The notes beneath the pieces were generated by a model. It was not told the origin of the DNA. It searched no databases and worked only from the letters and a program-made list of their open reading frames with translations. Position numbers and translations under genes: made by a program. Positions 24,973 through 35,717 of a DNA stretch of 64,000 nucleotides are shown in pieces; the stretch's first letter is position 1, and every line of letters starts with the position of its first letter. The stretch is from Candidatus Mediterraneibacter guildfordensis (lineage in GTDB: Bacteria > Bacillota > Clostridia > Lachnospirales > Lachnospiraceae), in the NCBI GenBank assembly GCA_019112735.1, contig DXIS01000008.1, positions 1-64,000 on the forward strand, read 5' to 3'.

Positions 24973-26895
24973 ATGGCAGGTAAGAATACATATGATGCCG
25001 GAAGCATCACGGTGCTGGAAGGGCTGGAAGCTGTCCGGAAACGTCCCGGAATGTATATCGGAAGTGTTTCCACAAAAGGACTGAACCATCTGATCTATGA
25101 GATCGTGGATAATGCGGTGGATGAGCATCTGGCCGGGTACTGTACAGAGATCCATGTGACGCTTGAGAAAGACGGGTCTGCAACGGTTTCTGATAACGGG
25201 CGCGGGGTGCCGGTGGGCATGCATGAAAAAGGAGTGTCAGCTGCCAGACTTGTATTTACCACACTCCATGCAGGCGGAAAGTTCGATGATGCCGCCTATA
25301 AGACAAGTGGCGGACTCCACGGCGTGGGCTCCTCGGTGGTGAATGCGCTGTCCGCTTATATGGATGTCCAGATCAGCCGGGAAGGATACATCCATCATGA
25401 CCGGTATGAGCGGGGGATCCCGGTGGTTGAACTTGAGAAGGGCCTGCTGCCCACGATCGGGAAAACGAAAAAGACCGGGACGACGATCAACTTCCTCCCC
25501 GATGATACGATCTTTGAGAAAACGAAGTTCCGCGCGGAGGAAGTGAAGAGCCGGCTCCACGAGACGGCGTACCTGAATCCGGAGCTGAAGATCATTTTTG
25601 ACGATAAGCGCCTGGAACAGCCGGAGCATATCGAGTACCATGAGCCGGACGGGATCCTGGGATTTATCAAGGATTTAAATAAGAAGAAAGATACGCTGCA
25701 CGATCCGGTCTATTTTAAAGGGACCGCAGACGGGATCGAAGTGGAAGCGGCGTTCCAGTATGTCAATGAATTCCATGAGAATGTCCTCGGCTTCTGCAAC
25801 AATATCTATAACGCCGAGGGCGGGACGCATCTGACCGGATTCAAGACCACGTTTACGACGGTGATGAACCAGTACGCCAGGGAGCTCGGCATCCTGAAGG
25901 AAAAGGATGCGAATTTCACCGGCGCGGATATCCGGAACGGAATGACGGCGATCATCTCGATCAAACATCCGGATCCCCGGTTTGAGGGTCAGACGAAGAC
26001 CAAGCTGGACAACCCGGACGCTTCAAAAGCGGTGAGCAAAGTGGCCGGCGATGAGATCGTCCGGTATTTCGACCGGAACCTGGACACGCTGAAGACAGTG
26101 CTCTCCAGTGCGGAGAAGGCGGCGAAGATCCGGAAGACCGAAGAGAAAGCGAAGACCAATCTGCTGACCAAGCAGAAATATTCCTTTGACAGCAACGGTA
26201 AACTGGCCAACTGTGAAAGCCGTGATCCGAAGAAATGCGAGATCTTCATCGTGGAGGGTGACTCCGCCGGCGGTTCGGCCAAGACGGCGCGGGACCGGAA
26301 CTATCAGGCGATCCTTCCGATCCGCGGAAAGATCCTCAATGTAGAGAAGGCGAGCATCGACAAGATCCTTGCAAATGCAGAGATCAAGACCATGATCAAT
26401 GCATTCGGATGCGGATTTTCCGAAGGATACGGCAATGATTTCGACATCACGAAGCTCCGTTACGACAAGATCATCATCATGGCGGATGCGGATGTGGACG
26501 GCGCCCACATTTCCACGCTGCTCCTGACCCTGTTCTACCGGTTCATGCCGGAGCTGATCTATGAGGGGCATGTCTATATCGCCATGCCGCCGCTCTATAA
26601 GGCGATGCCGAAGAACGGTGAGGAAGAGTACCTCTATGACGATAAAGCGCTGGAACGCTACCGGAAGAAACATACCGGGCCGTTCACGCTTCAGCGGTAC
26701 AAAGGTCTGGGCGAGATGGATGCAGAACAGCTCTGGGAGACCACGCTGGACCCCAAGCGGCGGCTCCTGAAGCTGGTTGAGATCGAGGATGCCAGGATGG
26801 CCTCCAGCGTGACAGAGATGCTCATGGGCACAGAGGTCCCGCCGCGGCGCGCGTTTATCTATGAAAATGCGACAGAGGCGGAACTGGATGTCTGA
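24973..26895 (+). CDS. parE: Type IIA DNA topoisomerase B subunit (ParE/GyrB family)
   Basis: 640 residues. GHKL ATPase domain with [19 protein letters not shown] and [15 protein letters not shown]; transducer domain; TOPRIM with [10 protein letters not shown] and [11 protein letters not shown]-terminal tail [18 protein letters not shown]. The pair with the downstream A subunit, which lacks a GyrA box, makes topoisomerase IV the more likely identity, but ParE and GyrB cannot be told apart safely by eye. The ATG follows aaaggaagaatgta. It forms ATP-gated heterotetramers that pass DNA through a double-strand break. Confidence 0.9.
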   Translation: MAGKNTYDAGSITVLEGLEAVRKRPGMYIGSVSTKGLNHLIYEIVDNAVDEHLAGYCTEIHVTLEKDGSATVSDNGRGVPVGMHEKGVSAARLVFTTLHAGGKFDDAAYKTSGGLHGVGSSVVNALSAYMDVQISREGYIHHDRYERGIPVVELEKGLLPTIGKTKKTGTTINFLPDDTIFEKTKFRAEEVKSRLHETAYLNPELKIIFDDKRLEQPEHIEYHEPDGILGFIKDLNKKKDTLHDPVYFKGTADGIEVEAAFQYVNEFHENVLGFCNNIYNAEGGTHLTGFKTTFTTVMNQYARELGILKEKDANFTGADIRNGMTAIISIKHPDPRFEGQTKTKLDNPDASKAVSKVAGDEIVRYFDRNLDTLKTVLSSAEKAAKIRKTEEKAKTNLLTKQKYSFDSNGKLANCESRDPKKCEIFIVEGDSAGGSAKTARDRNYQAILPIRGKILNVEKASIDKILANAEIKTMINAFGCGFSEGYGNDFDITKLRYDKIIIMADADVDGAHISTLLLTLFYRFMPELIYEGHVYIAMPPLYKAMPKNGEEEYLYDDKALERYRKKHTGPFTLQRYKGLGEMDAEQLWETTLDPKRRLLKLVEIEDARMASSVTEMLMGTEVPPRRAFIYENATEAELDV

Positions 26896-26942
26896 GCAAA
26901 GGACTCTGGCGGGAATGACTCAGAGGATGAAGGAGAGATAGA

Positions 26943-29186
26943 ATGAACAGCGAGACACAGATCATAAGGACCGAATATTCCGACCTTATGAAGAAATCAT
27001 ATATCGATTACGCCATGAGCGTGATCATATCCCGTGCCCTCCCGGATGTGCGCGACGGTCTCAAACCGGTACAGCGGCGCACCCTTTACGATATGTACGA
27101 GCTGGGCATCCGCTATGACAGGCCGTACCGGAAATGCGCCCGTATCGTGGGAGACACCATGGGTAAATACCATCCGCACGGGGACAGTTCGATCTATGAA
27201 GCGCTGGTCGTTATGGCCCAGGATTTCAAGAAAGGGCAGATCCTGGTGGACGGCCACGGAAACTTCGGTTCGATCGAGGGGGACGGCGCCGCGGCCATGC
27301 GTTACACGGAGGCCAGGCTGACAAAGTTTACGCAGGAAGTATGCCTTGCGGATCTGGATAAAAATGTGATCGATTTCGGCCCCAACTTTGACGAGACGGA
27401 AAAAGAGCCGCTGGTACTTCCGGTGCGGATCCCGAACCTGCTCGTAAACGGGGCCGAGGGCATCGCGGTCGGCATGGCGACCAGCATCCCGACCCACAAT
27501 CTTGCAGAGGTCGTGGATGCGGTCAAGGCCTATATGAAGAATGACGCCATCAGCACCAGGCAGCTGATGAAATATATCAAAGGACCGGATTTCCCGACCG
27601 GCGGCATCGTGGTCAACAAAGACGACCTTCTCGATATCTATGAGACCGGGCAGGGAAAGATCAAGATCCGGGGGAAAGTGGAAGTTGAAGAATTAAAAGG
27701 CGGGAAGAAACAGCTGGTGATCAGCGAGATCCCCTATACGATGATCGGAAGCGGCATCAGCAAGTTCCTCAATGATGTGGCGTCTCTGGTCGAGTCGAAG
27801 AAGACCACGGACATTGTGGATATTTCCAATCAGTCTTCCAAAGAAGGGATCCGGATCGTCCTGGAACTGAAGCGCGGGGCGGATGTGGAGAACCTGAAGA
27901 ACATGCTCTACAAAAAGACCCGTCTGGAAGACACCTTCGGCGTCAATATACTGGCCGTGGCGGACGGGCGTCCGGAGACGCTGGGGCTTAAGAAGATCAT
28001 TGAGTACCATGTGGATTTCCAGTTCGAGCTGGCTACGAGGAAATACCAGACCCTGCTTGCAAAAGAGCGGGAGAAGAGCGAGGTCCAGGAAGGTCTGATC
28101 AAGGCCTGCGATGTGATCGATCTGGTGATCGAGATCCTCCGGGGAAGTAAATCAGTCAAAGACGCCCGGGCATGCCTCGTGAACGGTGTGACCGACAATA
28201 TTAAATTCAAATCCAATATCTCGAAGAAGATGGCTTCCCTGCTGAGGTTTACAGAGCGTCAGGCGACGGCCATCCTGGAGATGCGCCTGTACCGCCTGAT
28301 CGGGCTTGAGATCCAGGCCCTGCGCGCGGAGCATGAGCAGACGCTGAAAAACATCGCCCGCTATGAGGATATCCTGAATAATTATGACTCCATGGCCGGC
28401 GTGATCATGGATGAACTGGATTCCTATAAGAAGGAATACGGACGGAAGCGCCGCACGGTGATCGAAAATGCCGAGGAGGCGGTCTTTGAAGAAAATAAGA
28501 TCGAGGAGCAGGAAGTAGTATTCCTGATGGACCGCTTCGGGTATGCAAGGACGGTTGACACGGCGGTCTATGAGCGGAATAAAGAAGCGGCGGACAGCGA
28601 GAACCGGTATATCGTGCACTGCATGAATACCGGAAGGCTCTGCGTCTTCACGGACACCGGCAAGATGCACCAGGTGAAAGTGCTGGATGTACCTTATGGA
28701 AAATTCCGGGATAAAGGTACGCCGATCGACAATATCAGCAACTACGATACGGCCAGCGAGCAGATCGTCATGGTGTGCGACGCGGAGCAGATGCGGTTCT
28801 CATGGCTCCTTTTTGCCACGGCAAAAGGCATGATCAAGAAGGTCGAAGGCACAGAATTCCAGGTTACGAAGCGGACCATCGCAGCTACGAAGCTGCAGGA
28901 TGAGGACCGCCTGATCGAGGTGAAAGTCGTAAATGACAATCAGAATGCAGTGCTCCAGACGGCGAACGGCTATTTTCTCCGGTTCCCGGCATCCGAGATC
29001 CCGGTGAAAAAGAAAGGCGCCCTGGGCGTGCGGGGAATCCGGCTCCAGAAAAAAGATGAGCTGGAACATGTTTATCTGTTTGAAGAGGGAACGGAGACAA
29101 AGATCAGCTATAATGATAAAGAAGTGACGCTGAACCGGCTCAAGCAGGCGAAGCGGGACGGCGCGGGGACAAAATACCGCGGATAA
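26943..29186 (+). CDS. parC: Type IIA DNA topoisomerase A subunit (ParC-like)
   Basis: 747 residues. Breakage-reunion domain with [35 protein letters not shown] (quinolone region, Ser82 and Glu86) and catalytic Tyr121 in [10 protein letters not shown]. The C-terminal beta-pinwheel (about 500-735) has repeats such as [19 protein letters not shown], but where GyrA carries its QRRGGKG box there is [12 protein letters not shown], so wrapping and supercoiling are unlikely. Glu at the second quinolone position is also ParC-like. It lies 47 bases after the B subunit and is shorter than a typical 800-plus residue GyrA. Confidence 0.9.
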   Translation: MNSETQIIRTEYSDLMKKSYIDYAMSVIISRALPDVRDGLKPVQRRTLYDMYELGIRYDRPYRKCARIVGDTMGKYHPHGDSSIYEALVVMAQDFKKGQILVDGHGNFGSIEGDGAAAMRYTEARLTKFTQEVCLADLDKNVIDFGPNFDETEKEPLVLPVRIPNLLVNGAEGIAVGMATSIPTHNLAEVVDAVKAYMKNDAISTRQLMKYIKGPDFPTGGIVVNKDDLLDIYETGQGKIKIRGKVEVEELKGGKKQLVISEIPYTMIGSGISKFLNDVASLVESKKTTDIVDISNQSSKEGIRIVLELKRGADVENLKNMLYKKTRLEDTFGVNILAVADGRPETLGLKKIIEYHVDFQFELATRKYQTLLAKEREKSEVQEGLIKACDVIDLVIEILRGSKSVKDARACLVNGVTDNIKFKSNISKKMASLLRFTERQATAILEMRLYRLIGLEIQALRAEHEQTLKNIARYEDILNNYDSMAGVIMDELDSYKKEYGRKRRTVIENAEEAVFEENKIEEQEVVFLMDRFGYARTVDTAVYERNKEAADSENRYIVHCMNTGRLCVFTDTGKMHQVKVLDVPYGKFRDKGTPIDNISNYDTASEQIVMVCDAEQMRFSWLLFATAKGMIKKVEGTEFQVTKRTIAATKLQDEDRLIEVKVVNDNQNAVLQTANGYFLRFPASEIPVKKKGALGVRGIRLQKKDELEHVYLFEEGTETKISYNDKEVTLNRLKQAKRDGAGTKYRG

Positions 29187-29209
29187 CCGCAGTTTTTTGA
29201 AATAACCCC

Positions 29210-29238
29210 TTGCATTTGGCGAAAGCCGGTGCTATACT
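29210..29238 (+). promoter_or_regulatory. Promoter of the rimP-nusA-infB operon
   Basis: TTGCAT (29210-29215), 17-bp spacer, TATACT (29233-29238), with about 90 bases of leader before rimP. Confidence 0.82.
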
Positions 29239-29265
29239 AACCACAGTTACATAAAAGATTCCGGC

Positions 29266-29293
29266 AGAAGAGTGAACGAAAGTTCACTCTTCT
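29266..29293 (+). promoter_or_regulatory. Strong leader hairpin upstream of rimP
   Basis: agaagagtgaac (29266-29277) and gttcactcttct (29282-29293) form a perfect 12-bp stem with a GAAA tetraloop. It is followed by ttgttgg, not a real T run, so it is a structural or processing element or a partial terminator rather than a full one. Confidence 0.7.
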
Positions 29294-29333
29294 TTGTTGG
29301 TGCGGCAATATACCGCGGAAAGGAAGTTGTAAA

Positions 29334-29801
29334 GTGTCCAGAAGAGAGGAATATGAACAGACGACGGAACGGCTTATCGAACCGGTCGTCACAGAACTCG
29401 GCTTCGAGCTCGTGGATGTGGAGTATGTAAAAGAGGGCGGCACCTGGTATCTGAGGGCGTACATCGATAAGCCCGGCGGGATCACCGTGGATGACTGCGA
29501 AGCGGTCAGCAGGCGGTTCTCGGATATCCTGGATGAGAAAGATTATATCGAGGATGCCTACGTATTTGAAGTGAGCTCCCCGGGGCTTGGCCGGCCGCTG
29601 AAGAAGGAGAAGGATTTTGCCCGGAGCATCGGCAGGGAAGTTGAGATACGCACGTACCGTGCGATCAGCCACCAGAAAGAATTTGTCGGGCTTTTGAAGG
29701 CATATGATGAGAATACCGTTACGATCGCATATGAAGATGATACAGAACAGACTTTTGAGCGCAGTGAAATCGCGCTGATCCGTCTGGCTTTGGATTTTTA
29801 A
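29334..29801 (+). CDS. rimP: Ribosome maturation factor RimP
   Basis: 155 residues from GTG 29334, after gcggaaaggaagttgtaaa. The N-terminal domain has VVTEELGFELVDVEYVKEG-like sequence (LGFELVDVEYVKEGGTWYL) and IDKPGGITVDDCEAVSR; FEVSSPGLGRPLKKEKDF leads into the C-terminal Sm-like domain. It is needed for 30S maturation. It is the first gene of the classical operon rimP-nusA-rnpM-ylxQ-infB-rbfA, behind a leader hairpin. Confidence 0.95.
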   Translation: MSRREEYEQTTERLIEPVVTELGFELVDVEYVKEGGTWYLRAYIDKPGGITVDDCEAVSRRFSDILDEKDYIEDAYVFEVSSPGLGRPLKKEKDFARSIGREVEIRTYRAISHQKEFVGLLKAYDENTVTIAYEDDTEQTFERSEIALIRLALDF

Positions 29802-29824
29802 ATTATATCAGGAGGAAGCAAGGA

Positions 29825-30997
29825 ATGAACACAGAGTTAATGGAAGCATTGACAATTCTCGAGAAGGAGAAAAACATCAGCAGGGACGTTATGATGGACG
29901 CGATTGAAAATTCGCTTCTGAGCGCCTGCAAGAACCATTTCGGCACAGCGGATAATATCAAAGTTGTCATGGACCGCGATACATGCGACTATGCTGTATA
30001 TGCAGAGAAAAACGTGGTGGAGGAAGTGATGGATCCGGCGCTGGAGATCTCACTGGAAGATGCGGAGAAGATCGATCCGGCCCTTCAGGTCGGCGATGTG
30101 GCGCAGATCCCGGTCCAGTCCAAAGAGTTCGGACGGATCGCGACCCAGAATGCGAAAAACCTGATCCTCCAGAAGATCCGCGAAGAGGAGCGCAAAGTCG
30201 TATTTGACCAGTACTTTGAGAAAGAGAAAGATATCGTGACCGGTATCGTTCAGCGTTATGTAGGAAAGAATATCAGCATCAATCTCGGAAGAGCGGACGC
30301 CATGCTGACGGAAAACGAGCAGGTCAAAGGCGAGACGTTCAAACCGACCGACCGCATCAAGCTGTATGTGGTTGAAGTGAAAAACACGCCCCGCGGACCG
30401 AAGATCCTCGTGTCACGTACCCATCCGGAACTTGTAAAGCGTCTCTTTGAGGCGGAGGTTGCCGAGGTGCGGGACGGAACCGTGGAGATCAAGAGCATCG
30501 CCCGCGAGGCCGGCTCCCGTACGAAGATGGCTGTCTGGTCCAATGATCCGAACGTGGATCCGGTGGGCGCGTGCGTAGGACTCAACGGGGCAAGGGTAAA
30601 TGCAGTCGTTCAGGAACTCCGCGGCGAGAAGATCGATATCATCAACTGGGATGAAAACCCGGCGCTGCTGATCGAAAATGCGCTGAGCCCGGCGAAAGTG
30701 ATCTCTGTCATGGCGGATCCGGAAGAGAAGATCGCCAATGTCATCGTGCCGGACTACCAGCTGTCTCTTGCCATCGGCAAGGAAGGACAGAATGCCCGCC
30801 TTGCGGCAAAACTTACCGGTTACAAGATCGATATCAAGAGTGAGACGCAGGCCATCGAGGCAGGAGATCTCCCGGAGAACTATATGGAGCAGCTCGGCAT
30901 CACGAGTGAAGAGGGTTATACCGGGGATTATGATGAAGAGTATGATGATGAATACTACGATGATTATGAGGAGAACTACGAGGACAGCAATGTCTGA
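29825..30997 (+). CDS. nusA: Transcription termination/antitermination protein NusA
   Basis: 390 residues. N-terminal RNA-polymerase-binding domain (1-125), S1 domain (about 135-200) and two KH domains (about 200-345, with the motifs VGACVGLNGARVNAVVQEL and SLAIGKEGQNARLAAKLTG). As in other Gram-positives, the acidic repeat domains of E. coli NusA are absent. Instead there is a short tail after residue 355 made almost only of Asp, Glu and Tyr (for example YDEEYDDEYYDDYEENYED). It associates with RNA polymerase during elongation and affects pausing. The ATG follows caggaggaagcaagga. Confidence 0.96.
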   Translation: MNTELMEALTILEKEKNISRDVMMDAIENSLLSACKNHFGTADNIKVVMDRDTCDYAVYAEKNVVEEVMDPALEISLEDAEKIDPALQVGDVAQIPVQSKEFGRIATQNAKNLILQKIREEERKVVFDQYFEKEKDIVTGIVQRYVGKNISINLGRADAMLTENEQVKGETFKPTDRIKLYVVEVKNTPRGPKILVSRTHPELVKRLFEAEVAEVRDGTVEIKSIAREAGSRTKMAVWSNDPNVDPVGACVGLNGARVNAVVQELRGEKIDIINWDENPALLIENALSPAKVISVMADPEEKIANVIVPDYQLSLAIGKEGQNARLAAKLTGYKIDIKSETQAIEAGDLPENYMEQLGITSEEGYTGDYDEEYDDEYYDDYEENYEDSNV

Positions 30998-31014
30998 CTG
31001 AAGGAGAGGATTAT

Positions 31015-31287
31015 TTGGCAGTAAAGAAGAAAATCCCAATGAGAAAATGCGTAGGGTGCGGTGAAATGAAGCCGAAAAAAGACCTGATGCGTATACTGAA
31101 GACGGAGACCGGTGAGTTCCTGGTGGATGCAGACGGGAAGAAGAACGGGCGCGGCGCCTATATCTGCCGCTCGGTGGAATGCTTCCGCAAAGCGGTAAAG
31201 TCCAAAGGGCTGGAGCGCTCATTTAAACAGCAGATACCGGAAGAGGTGTACGACAGACTGGAAAAGGAGATGGACGGGATTGAATAA
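31015..31287 (+). CDS. rnpM: RNase P modulator RnpM (YlxR family)
   Basis: 90 residues from TTG 31015, with aaggagagg ahead. The YlxR signature RKCVGCGEMKPKKDLMRI is followed by GRGAYICRSVECFRKAVKSK, matching the family's RNA-binding fold; in Bacillus this protein binds RNase P RNA and modulates it. It sits between nusA and ylxQ in the usual order and overlaps ylxQ by 8 bases. Confidence 0.93.
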   Translation: MAVKKKIPMRKCVGCGEMKPKKDLMRILKTETGEFLVDADGKKNGRGAYICRSVECFRKAVKSKGLERSFKQQIPEEVYDRLEKEMDGIE

Positions 31288-31597
31288 ACGTGATAAAGCG
31301 CTGTCTCTGATCAGTCTGGCCATGAAAGCCGGCCGGTGCGCAAGCGGCGAGATGATGACCGAGAGCGAGGTTAAATCAGGCCGCGCCAGACTGGTGATCG
31401 TGGCGTCGGATGCATCAGACAATACGAAAAAGAAATTTCGGGATATGTGTAAATTTTACAGAGTTCCAATCTATATATACGGAGATAAAGATACCTTAGG
31501 GCATGCAATGGGAAAAGAATTCCGTGCATCTCTGGCGATATTGGACGAAGGATTTGCAGACGGGATTCAGAAAGAGCTTAATAATCAGATTGCATAA
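31280..31597 (+). CDS. ylxQ: L7Ae/L30e family RNA-binding protein YlxQ
   Basis: 105 residues from TTG 31280, overlapping rnpM by 8 bases with aaaggagatgg ahead. The L7Ae fold is shown by [25 protein letters not shown] in part and [18 protein letters not shown]. Family members bind kink-turn RNAs. The gene is always found between rnpM and infB in Firmicutes; its exact substrate is unknown. Confidence 0.9.
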   Translation: MNKRDKALSLISLAMKAGRCASGEMMTESEVKSGRARLVIVASDASDNTKKKFRDMCKFYRVPIYIYGDKDTLGHAMGKEFRASLAILDEGFADGIQKELNNQIA

Positions 31598-31610
31598 GGA
31601 GGTAGTTTGT

Positions 31611-34328
31611 ATGACGAAAATGAGGGTACATGAACTGGCGAAAGAGCTGGGGATCGAGAATAAAGAACTGGTGGAAATGCTTCAGAAGAAAAATGTGGAG
31701 GTTAAGAACCACATGAGCGCGGTGGAGGACAGCGTTGCCGATGAGATCCGCAGTGAAATGTCTTCGAAGCATGAGGTGAAGAAATCAGAAGCCGGGGCGG
31801 CGGATAAGCCGGCTGAGGCGGAAGGGGCAAAGGAGAATGCCGCGCCGAAGAAGAAAAATCTGGCGTTCGTGATCCGTCCCCAGAATTCAAAGAACAGCAG
31901 CCGGATCCAGGGATCCCGTCCGCAGCAGAGGCAGGCCCGCCCGGCCCGTCCGGCAGGGGATCGTCCGGTGCGCCCGGCAGGAGAGCGTCCGGTACGCCCG
32001 GCAGGGGACCGTCCGGTACGTCCGGCAGGGGATCGTCCGGTACGCCCGGCAGGAGAACGTCCGGTGCGCCCGGCAGGAGAGCGTCCGGCCCGCCCGGCAG
32101 GAGAGCGTCCGGCCCGCCCGGCAGGAGAACGCCCGGCCCGTCCGGTGGAGGACCGTCCGGTACGTCCGTCCGGAGAAGGCAGGCCGTCCGGCGAGAACCG
32201 GACTGCAGAGTCCAGACAGCCCAGACAGGATCAGCGTCCGGCACGCCGGGATGGTGAAGACAGACCGGCAAGAGGCGGACGTCCGTTTGGCGGAGAGCGT
32301 TCCGGCCATCAGGAGAGAGGCGGCCGCGATCAGCGTTCCGGCGCTCCGGGAGGAAGGAATGACCGGAGAGATTCCCGCAGGGATGAGGTGGCTGCTCCGA
32401 TGATGGATCAGCAGAAGAACCAGCGGAACAAGGCAAAAGATAAAGAACGCGACAATAAGAAGAAAGAATACAGAGATGAAGCCTTTGAAGGAAAAGGAAA
32501 GAAGAACCGCAAACAGAAGCAGACTGCCGAGGTGAAGAAACCGCAGCCGAAGCAGGAGAAGAAGGAGGAGAAGATCAAACAGATCACGATCCCCGAGGTT
32601 CTTACGATCCAGGAACTGGCGGACAAGATGAAAGTCGTTCCGTCCGTGATCATTAAGAAACTGTTCCTTCAGGGCAAAGTATATACCGTGAACCAGGAAG
32701 TGGATTACGAGACAGCGGAAGAGATCGCACTGGAATTCGATGTTCTCTGCGAGAAAGAGGAAGTCGTGGATGTGATCGAAGAACTGCTGAAAGAGGACGA
32801 GGAGGACGAAAGCCTGATGGTGAAACGTCCGCCGGTCGTATGTGTAATGGGTCATGTAGACCACGGTAAAACCTCCCTTCTTGATGCGATCCGCCATACA
32901 AATGTCACTGACCGCGAGGCCGGAGGCATCACCCAGCATATCGGCGCATATATGGTAGAAGTCAACGGGGAGAAGATCACGTTCCTTGATACACCGGGAC
33001 ATGAGGCGTTCACGGCCATGCGTATGAGAGGCGCAAGCTCTACGGATATCGCGATCCTCGTGGTCGCTGCCGACGACGGCGTGATGCCCCAGACCGTGGA
33101 GGCCATCAACCATGCCAAGGCGGCAGGCGTTGAGATCATTGTTGCGATCAACAAGATCGATAAACCGGGCGCAAATATCGAGCGCGTGAAACAGGAACTG
33201 ACCGAGTATGAGCTGATCCCTGAAGACTGGGGCGGCAGTACGATCTTCGTACCGGTTTCCGCACACACCAAAGAAGGCATCCCGGAACTGCTGGAGATGA
33301 TCCTCCTCACGGCTGAGGTTATGGAACTGAAAGCGAACCCGGACCGTGCCGCAAGAGGTCTTGTGATCGAGGCGGAGCTTGACAAAGGAAAAGGTTCTGT
33401 GGCGACTGTCCTTGTACAGAAAGGTACGCTCCATGTGGGCGACGCCATTGCGGCCGGAAGCGCGCACGGACGTGTCCGCGCGATGATGGACGACAAAGGA
33501 AGACGCGTCAAAGAGGCAGGACCGTCCCAGCCGGTAGAGATCCTCGGTCTCAACGAGGTGCCGAACGCAGGTGAAGTGTTCGTAGGATGCGAGAACGAGA
33601 AAGAGGCAAGAAGCTTTGCAGAGACATTTATCGCACAGAACAAGGTGAAGCTGCTTGATGAGACGAAATCCAGGATGTCCCTTGACGACCTGTTCAGCCA
33701 GATCCAGGAAGGCAACTTAAAAGAACTGGATATCGTTGTGAAGGCCGATGTACAGGGATCTGTGGAAGCGCTGAAGCAGAGTCTCCTGAAGCTTTCCAAT
33801 GATGAAGTGGTGATCAAGGTGATCCACGGCGGCGTCGGCGCCATCAATGAGTCTGACGTGATCCTTGCGTCCGCCTCCAATGCGATCATCATCGGATTCA
33901 ACGTGCGTCCGGATGCGACTGCAAAAGACATCGCAGAGCGCGAGGGCGTGGATGTACGGCTTTACCGCGTGATCTACAATGCCATTGAAGACGTGGAAGC
34001 TGCCATGAAGGGCATGCTGGATCCGGTATTCGAGGAGAAGATCCTCGGACACGCCGAAGTCCGTCAGACATTCAAGGCTTCCGGCGTCGGGACCATCGCA
34101 GGCGCTTATGTTCAGGACGGTATTTTCGAACGGAACTGTTCCTGCCGTCTGATCCGCGACGGAATCGTCGTATTCGACGGACCGCTTGCATCCCTGAAGC
34201 GTTTCAAGGATGACGTGAAGGAAGTAAGATCCGGATATGAGTGCGGATTTGTATTTGAGAACTATAATGACATCAAAGAGGGCGATCAGGTAGAAGCGTA
34301 CAAGATGGTTGAGATCGAGCGCAAATAG
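31611..34328 (+). CDS. infB: Translation initiation factor IF-2
   Basis: 905 residues from ATG 31611, preceded by taaggaggtagtttgt. The N-terminal part has [20 protein letters not shown] and then a long Arg/Pro-rich disordered region with ten tandem 8-residue repeats (RP-V/A-RPAG-E/D, residues 110-189). The second IF2-N module is near 325-375, then the G domain with GHVDHGKTS (near 412), DTPGHEAF and NKIDKP, domain II, and the C-terminal fMet-tRNA-binding domain. IF-2 brings initiator tRNA to the 30S subunit. The repeat region is unusually regular. Confidence 0.97.
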   Translation: MTKMRVHELAKELGIENKELVEMLQKKNVEVKNHMSAVEDSVADEIRSEMSSKHEVKKSEAGAADKPAEAEGAKENAAPKKKNLAFVIRPQNSKNSSRIQGSRPQQRQARPARPAGDRPVRPAGERPVRPAGDRPVRPAGDRPVRPAGERPVRPAGERPARPAGERPARPAGERPARPVEDRPVRPSGEGRPSGENRTAESRQPRQDQRPARRDGEDRPARGGRPFGGERSGHQERGGRDQRSGAPGGRNDRRDSRRDEVAAPMMDQQKNQRNKAKDKERDNKKKEYRDEAFEGKGKKNRKQKQTAEVKKPQPKQEKKEEKIKQITIPEVLTIQELADKMKVVPSVIIKKLFLQGKVYTVNQEVDYETAEEIALEFDVLCEKEEVVDVIEELLKEDEEDESLMVKRPPVVCVMGHVDHGKTSLLDAIRHTNVTDREAGGITQHIGAYMVEVNGEKITFLDTPGHEAFTAMRMRGASSTDIAILVVAADDGVMPQTVEAINHAKAAGVEIIVAINKIDKPGANIERVKQELTEYELIPEDWGGSTIFVPVSAHTKEGIPELLEMILLTAEVMELKANPDRAARGLVIEAELDKGKGSVATVLVQKGTLHVGDAIAAGSAHGRVRAMMDDKGRRVKEAGPSQPVEILGLNEVPNAGEVFVGCENEKEARSFAETFIAQNKVKLLDETKSRMSLDDLFSQIQEGNLKELDIVVKADVQGSVEALKQSLLKLSNDEVVIKVIHGGVGAINESDVILASASNAIIIGFNVRPDATAKDIAEREGVDVRLYRVIYNAIEDVEAAMKGMLDPVFEEKILGHAEVRQTFKASGVGTIAGAYVQDGIFERNCSCRLIRDGIVVFDGPLASLKRFKDDVKEVRSGYECGFVFENYNDIKEGDQVEAYKMVEIERK
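31938..32177 (+). repeat. Ten tandem 24-bp coding repeats in infB
   Basis: Ten in-frame units of 24 bp encode RPxRPAGx, where x is V or A and then E or D. The last two units diverge ([16 protein letters not shown]). Units differ at third positions as well as by whole-codon changes. The repeats lie in the disordered N-terminal part of IF-2. Confidence 0.93.
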
Positions 34329-34359
34329 ACCTGATGCAGATAATATTAAAGGAGCGGCA

Positions 34360-34737
34360 ATGAGAAAAAACAGTATCAAAAACACACGGATCAATGCTGA
34401 AGTGCAGAGAGAACTGAGCAATATCCTTCAGAACGGGATCAAAGATCCGAGAGTCGCGCCGATGACATCTGTCGTGGCGGTGGAAGTTGCTCCGGATCTG
34501 AAGACGTGCAAGGCATACATCAGTGTTCTGGGGGATGAGAAGGCACGGCAGGATACACTTAAAGGTCTGCAGAGCGCAGAAGGGTATATCCGCCGTGAGC
34601 TTGCACGGACCGTGAATATGCGCAATACGCCGGAGATCCGGTTTATTGCGGACCAGTCCATTGAATATGGCGTAAATATCAGCAGGAAGATAGATGAAGT
34701 AAACCGTGATTCATATAATGGAGCTGAGGATCAATGA
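34360..34737 (+). CDS. rbfA: 30S ribosome-binding factor RbfA
   Basis: 125 residues from ATG 34360, with aaaggagcggca ahead; the frame opens earlier at 34309 inside infB. The KH-type fold shows KNTRINAEVQRELSNIL and KDPRVAPMTSVVAVEVAPDLK in part, ending with RFIADQSIEYGVNISRKIDEV. It helps 16S rRNA 5' end processing in 30S assembly. It overlaps the following DHH gene by ATGA. Confidence 0.95.
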   Translation: MRKNSIKNTRINAEVQRELSNILQNGIKDPRVAPMTSVVAVEVAPDLKTCKAYISVLGDEKARQDTLKGLQSAEGYIRRELARTVNMRNTPEIRFIADQSIEYGVNISRKIDEVNRDSYNGAEDQ

Positions 34738-35717
34738 ATAAAATTGTCTTAAATGAGGTTATGAAAGGAAAGCGCAGCGTAGCACTGGGCGGCCATGTCC
34801 GCCCGGACGGCGACTGTGTCGGTTCATGCATGGGGCTGTATCTGTATCTGAAGGAGCAGTTCCCGTCCGTACAGACAGACGTCTACCTTGAATCCGTGCC
34901 GGATGCCTACCGGATCATTCAGGGGACGGAAGAAGTGAAGACCACAGTCAGGGAAGATGACGTCTACGATCTTTTTATCTGCCTTGACTGCGGGGACAAA
35001 GAGCGTCTCGGCTTTTCACAGCCATTGTTTGAGCAGGCAAAAGAGACGGTCTGCATCGACCATCATATCAGCAATGAAGCGTTTGCTGACCACAACTACA
35101 TCGTGCCGGATGCAAGTTCCTCTTCAGAGCTGGTATTCACACTGCTCGATGAGGAGAAAATAAGCCGTGCGGCCGCGGAGGCGCTCTATATGGGGATCGC
35201 CCACGACACGGGCGTATTCCAGTATTCCTGTACATCGCCGGAGACCATGGAGATCGCGGCAAAACTGATGCGCAAAGGCATTGACCAGAGCGAGATCATC
35301 GAGAAGACATATTATGAGAAAACCTATATCCAGAATCAGATCCTGGGGCGCGCGCTGCTGGAGAGTATGCTGATCATGGATAAGCGGTGCATCGTTTCGG
35401 TGATCCGCCAGCGGTCCATGAAGTTCTTCCAGGCTGAACCGGCCGACCTGGAAGGGATCGTCAGCCAGCTCAGGCAGACGAAAGGCGTGGAAGTGGCTAT
35501 TTTCCTGCATGAGTTAGCCCCGCAGAAGTTTAAAGTGAGCCTGCGCTCGAAAAAGATCGTGGATGTGAGCGAGATCGCCCGGTATTTTGGCGGCGGCGGC
35601 CATGTCCGCGCGGCAGGCGTGACCATGGAAGGAACCAGCTATGATGTGATCAACAACATTACGGCACGGATCGCGCTGCAGTTTAATGAAGCGGAAGAAC
35701 AGGATGCAGAAGTATGA
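34734..35717 (+). CDS. nrnA: DHH family phosphoesterase (NrnA-like oligoribonuclease/pAp phosphatase)
   Basis: 327 residues. The N-terminal DHH domain has GHVRPDGDCVGSC, FICLDCGD, TVCIDHHISNEAFAD and GIAHDTGVF; the C-terminal DHHA1 domain ends in the GGGGHVRAAG motif. NrnA degrades very short RNAs and dephosphorylates pAp. The start overlaps the rbfA stop by ATGA and its own stop overlaps truB by 4 bases. Confidence 0.92.
   Translation: MNKIVLNEVMKGKRSVALGGHVRPDGDCVGSCMGLYLYLKEQFPSVQTDVYLESVPDAYRIIQGTEEVKTTVREDDVYDLFICLDCGDKERLGFSQPLFEQAKETVCIDHHISNEAFADHNYIVPDASSSSELVFTLLDEEKISRAAAEALYMGIAHDTGVFQYSCTSPETMEIAAKLMRKGIDQSEIIEKTYYEKTYIQNQILGRALLESMLIMDKRCIVSVIRQRSMKFFQAEPADLEGIVSQLRQTKGVEVAIFLHELAPQKFKVSLRSKKIVDVSEIARYFGGGGHVRAAGVTMEGTSYDVINNITARIALQFNEAEEQDAEV

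Noticed and set aside
31938..32177. Regular 24-bp repeats that might suggest a CRISPR array
   Set aside because: The units are contiguous, in frame, and encode a protein repeat; there are no spacers and no cas genes.
31887..33467. A 526-codon open frame on the minus strand opposite infB
   Set aside because: It is a by-product of the Arg/Pro-rich repeats and codon bias of infB; it has no ribosome site or recognisable protein sequence.
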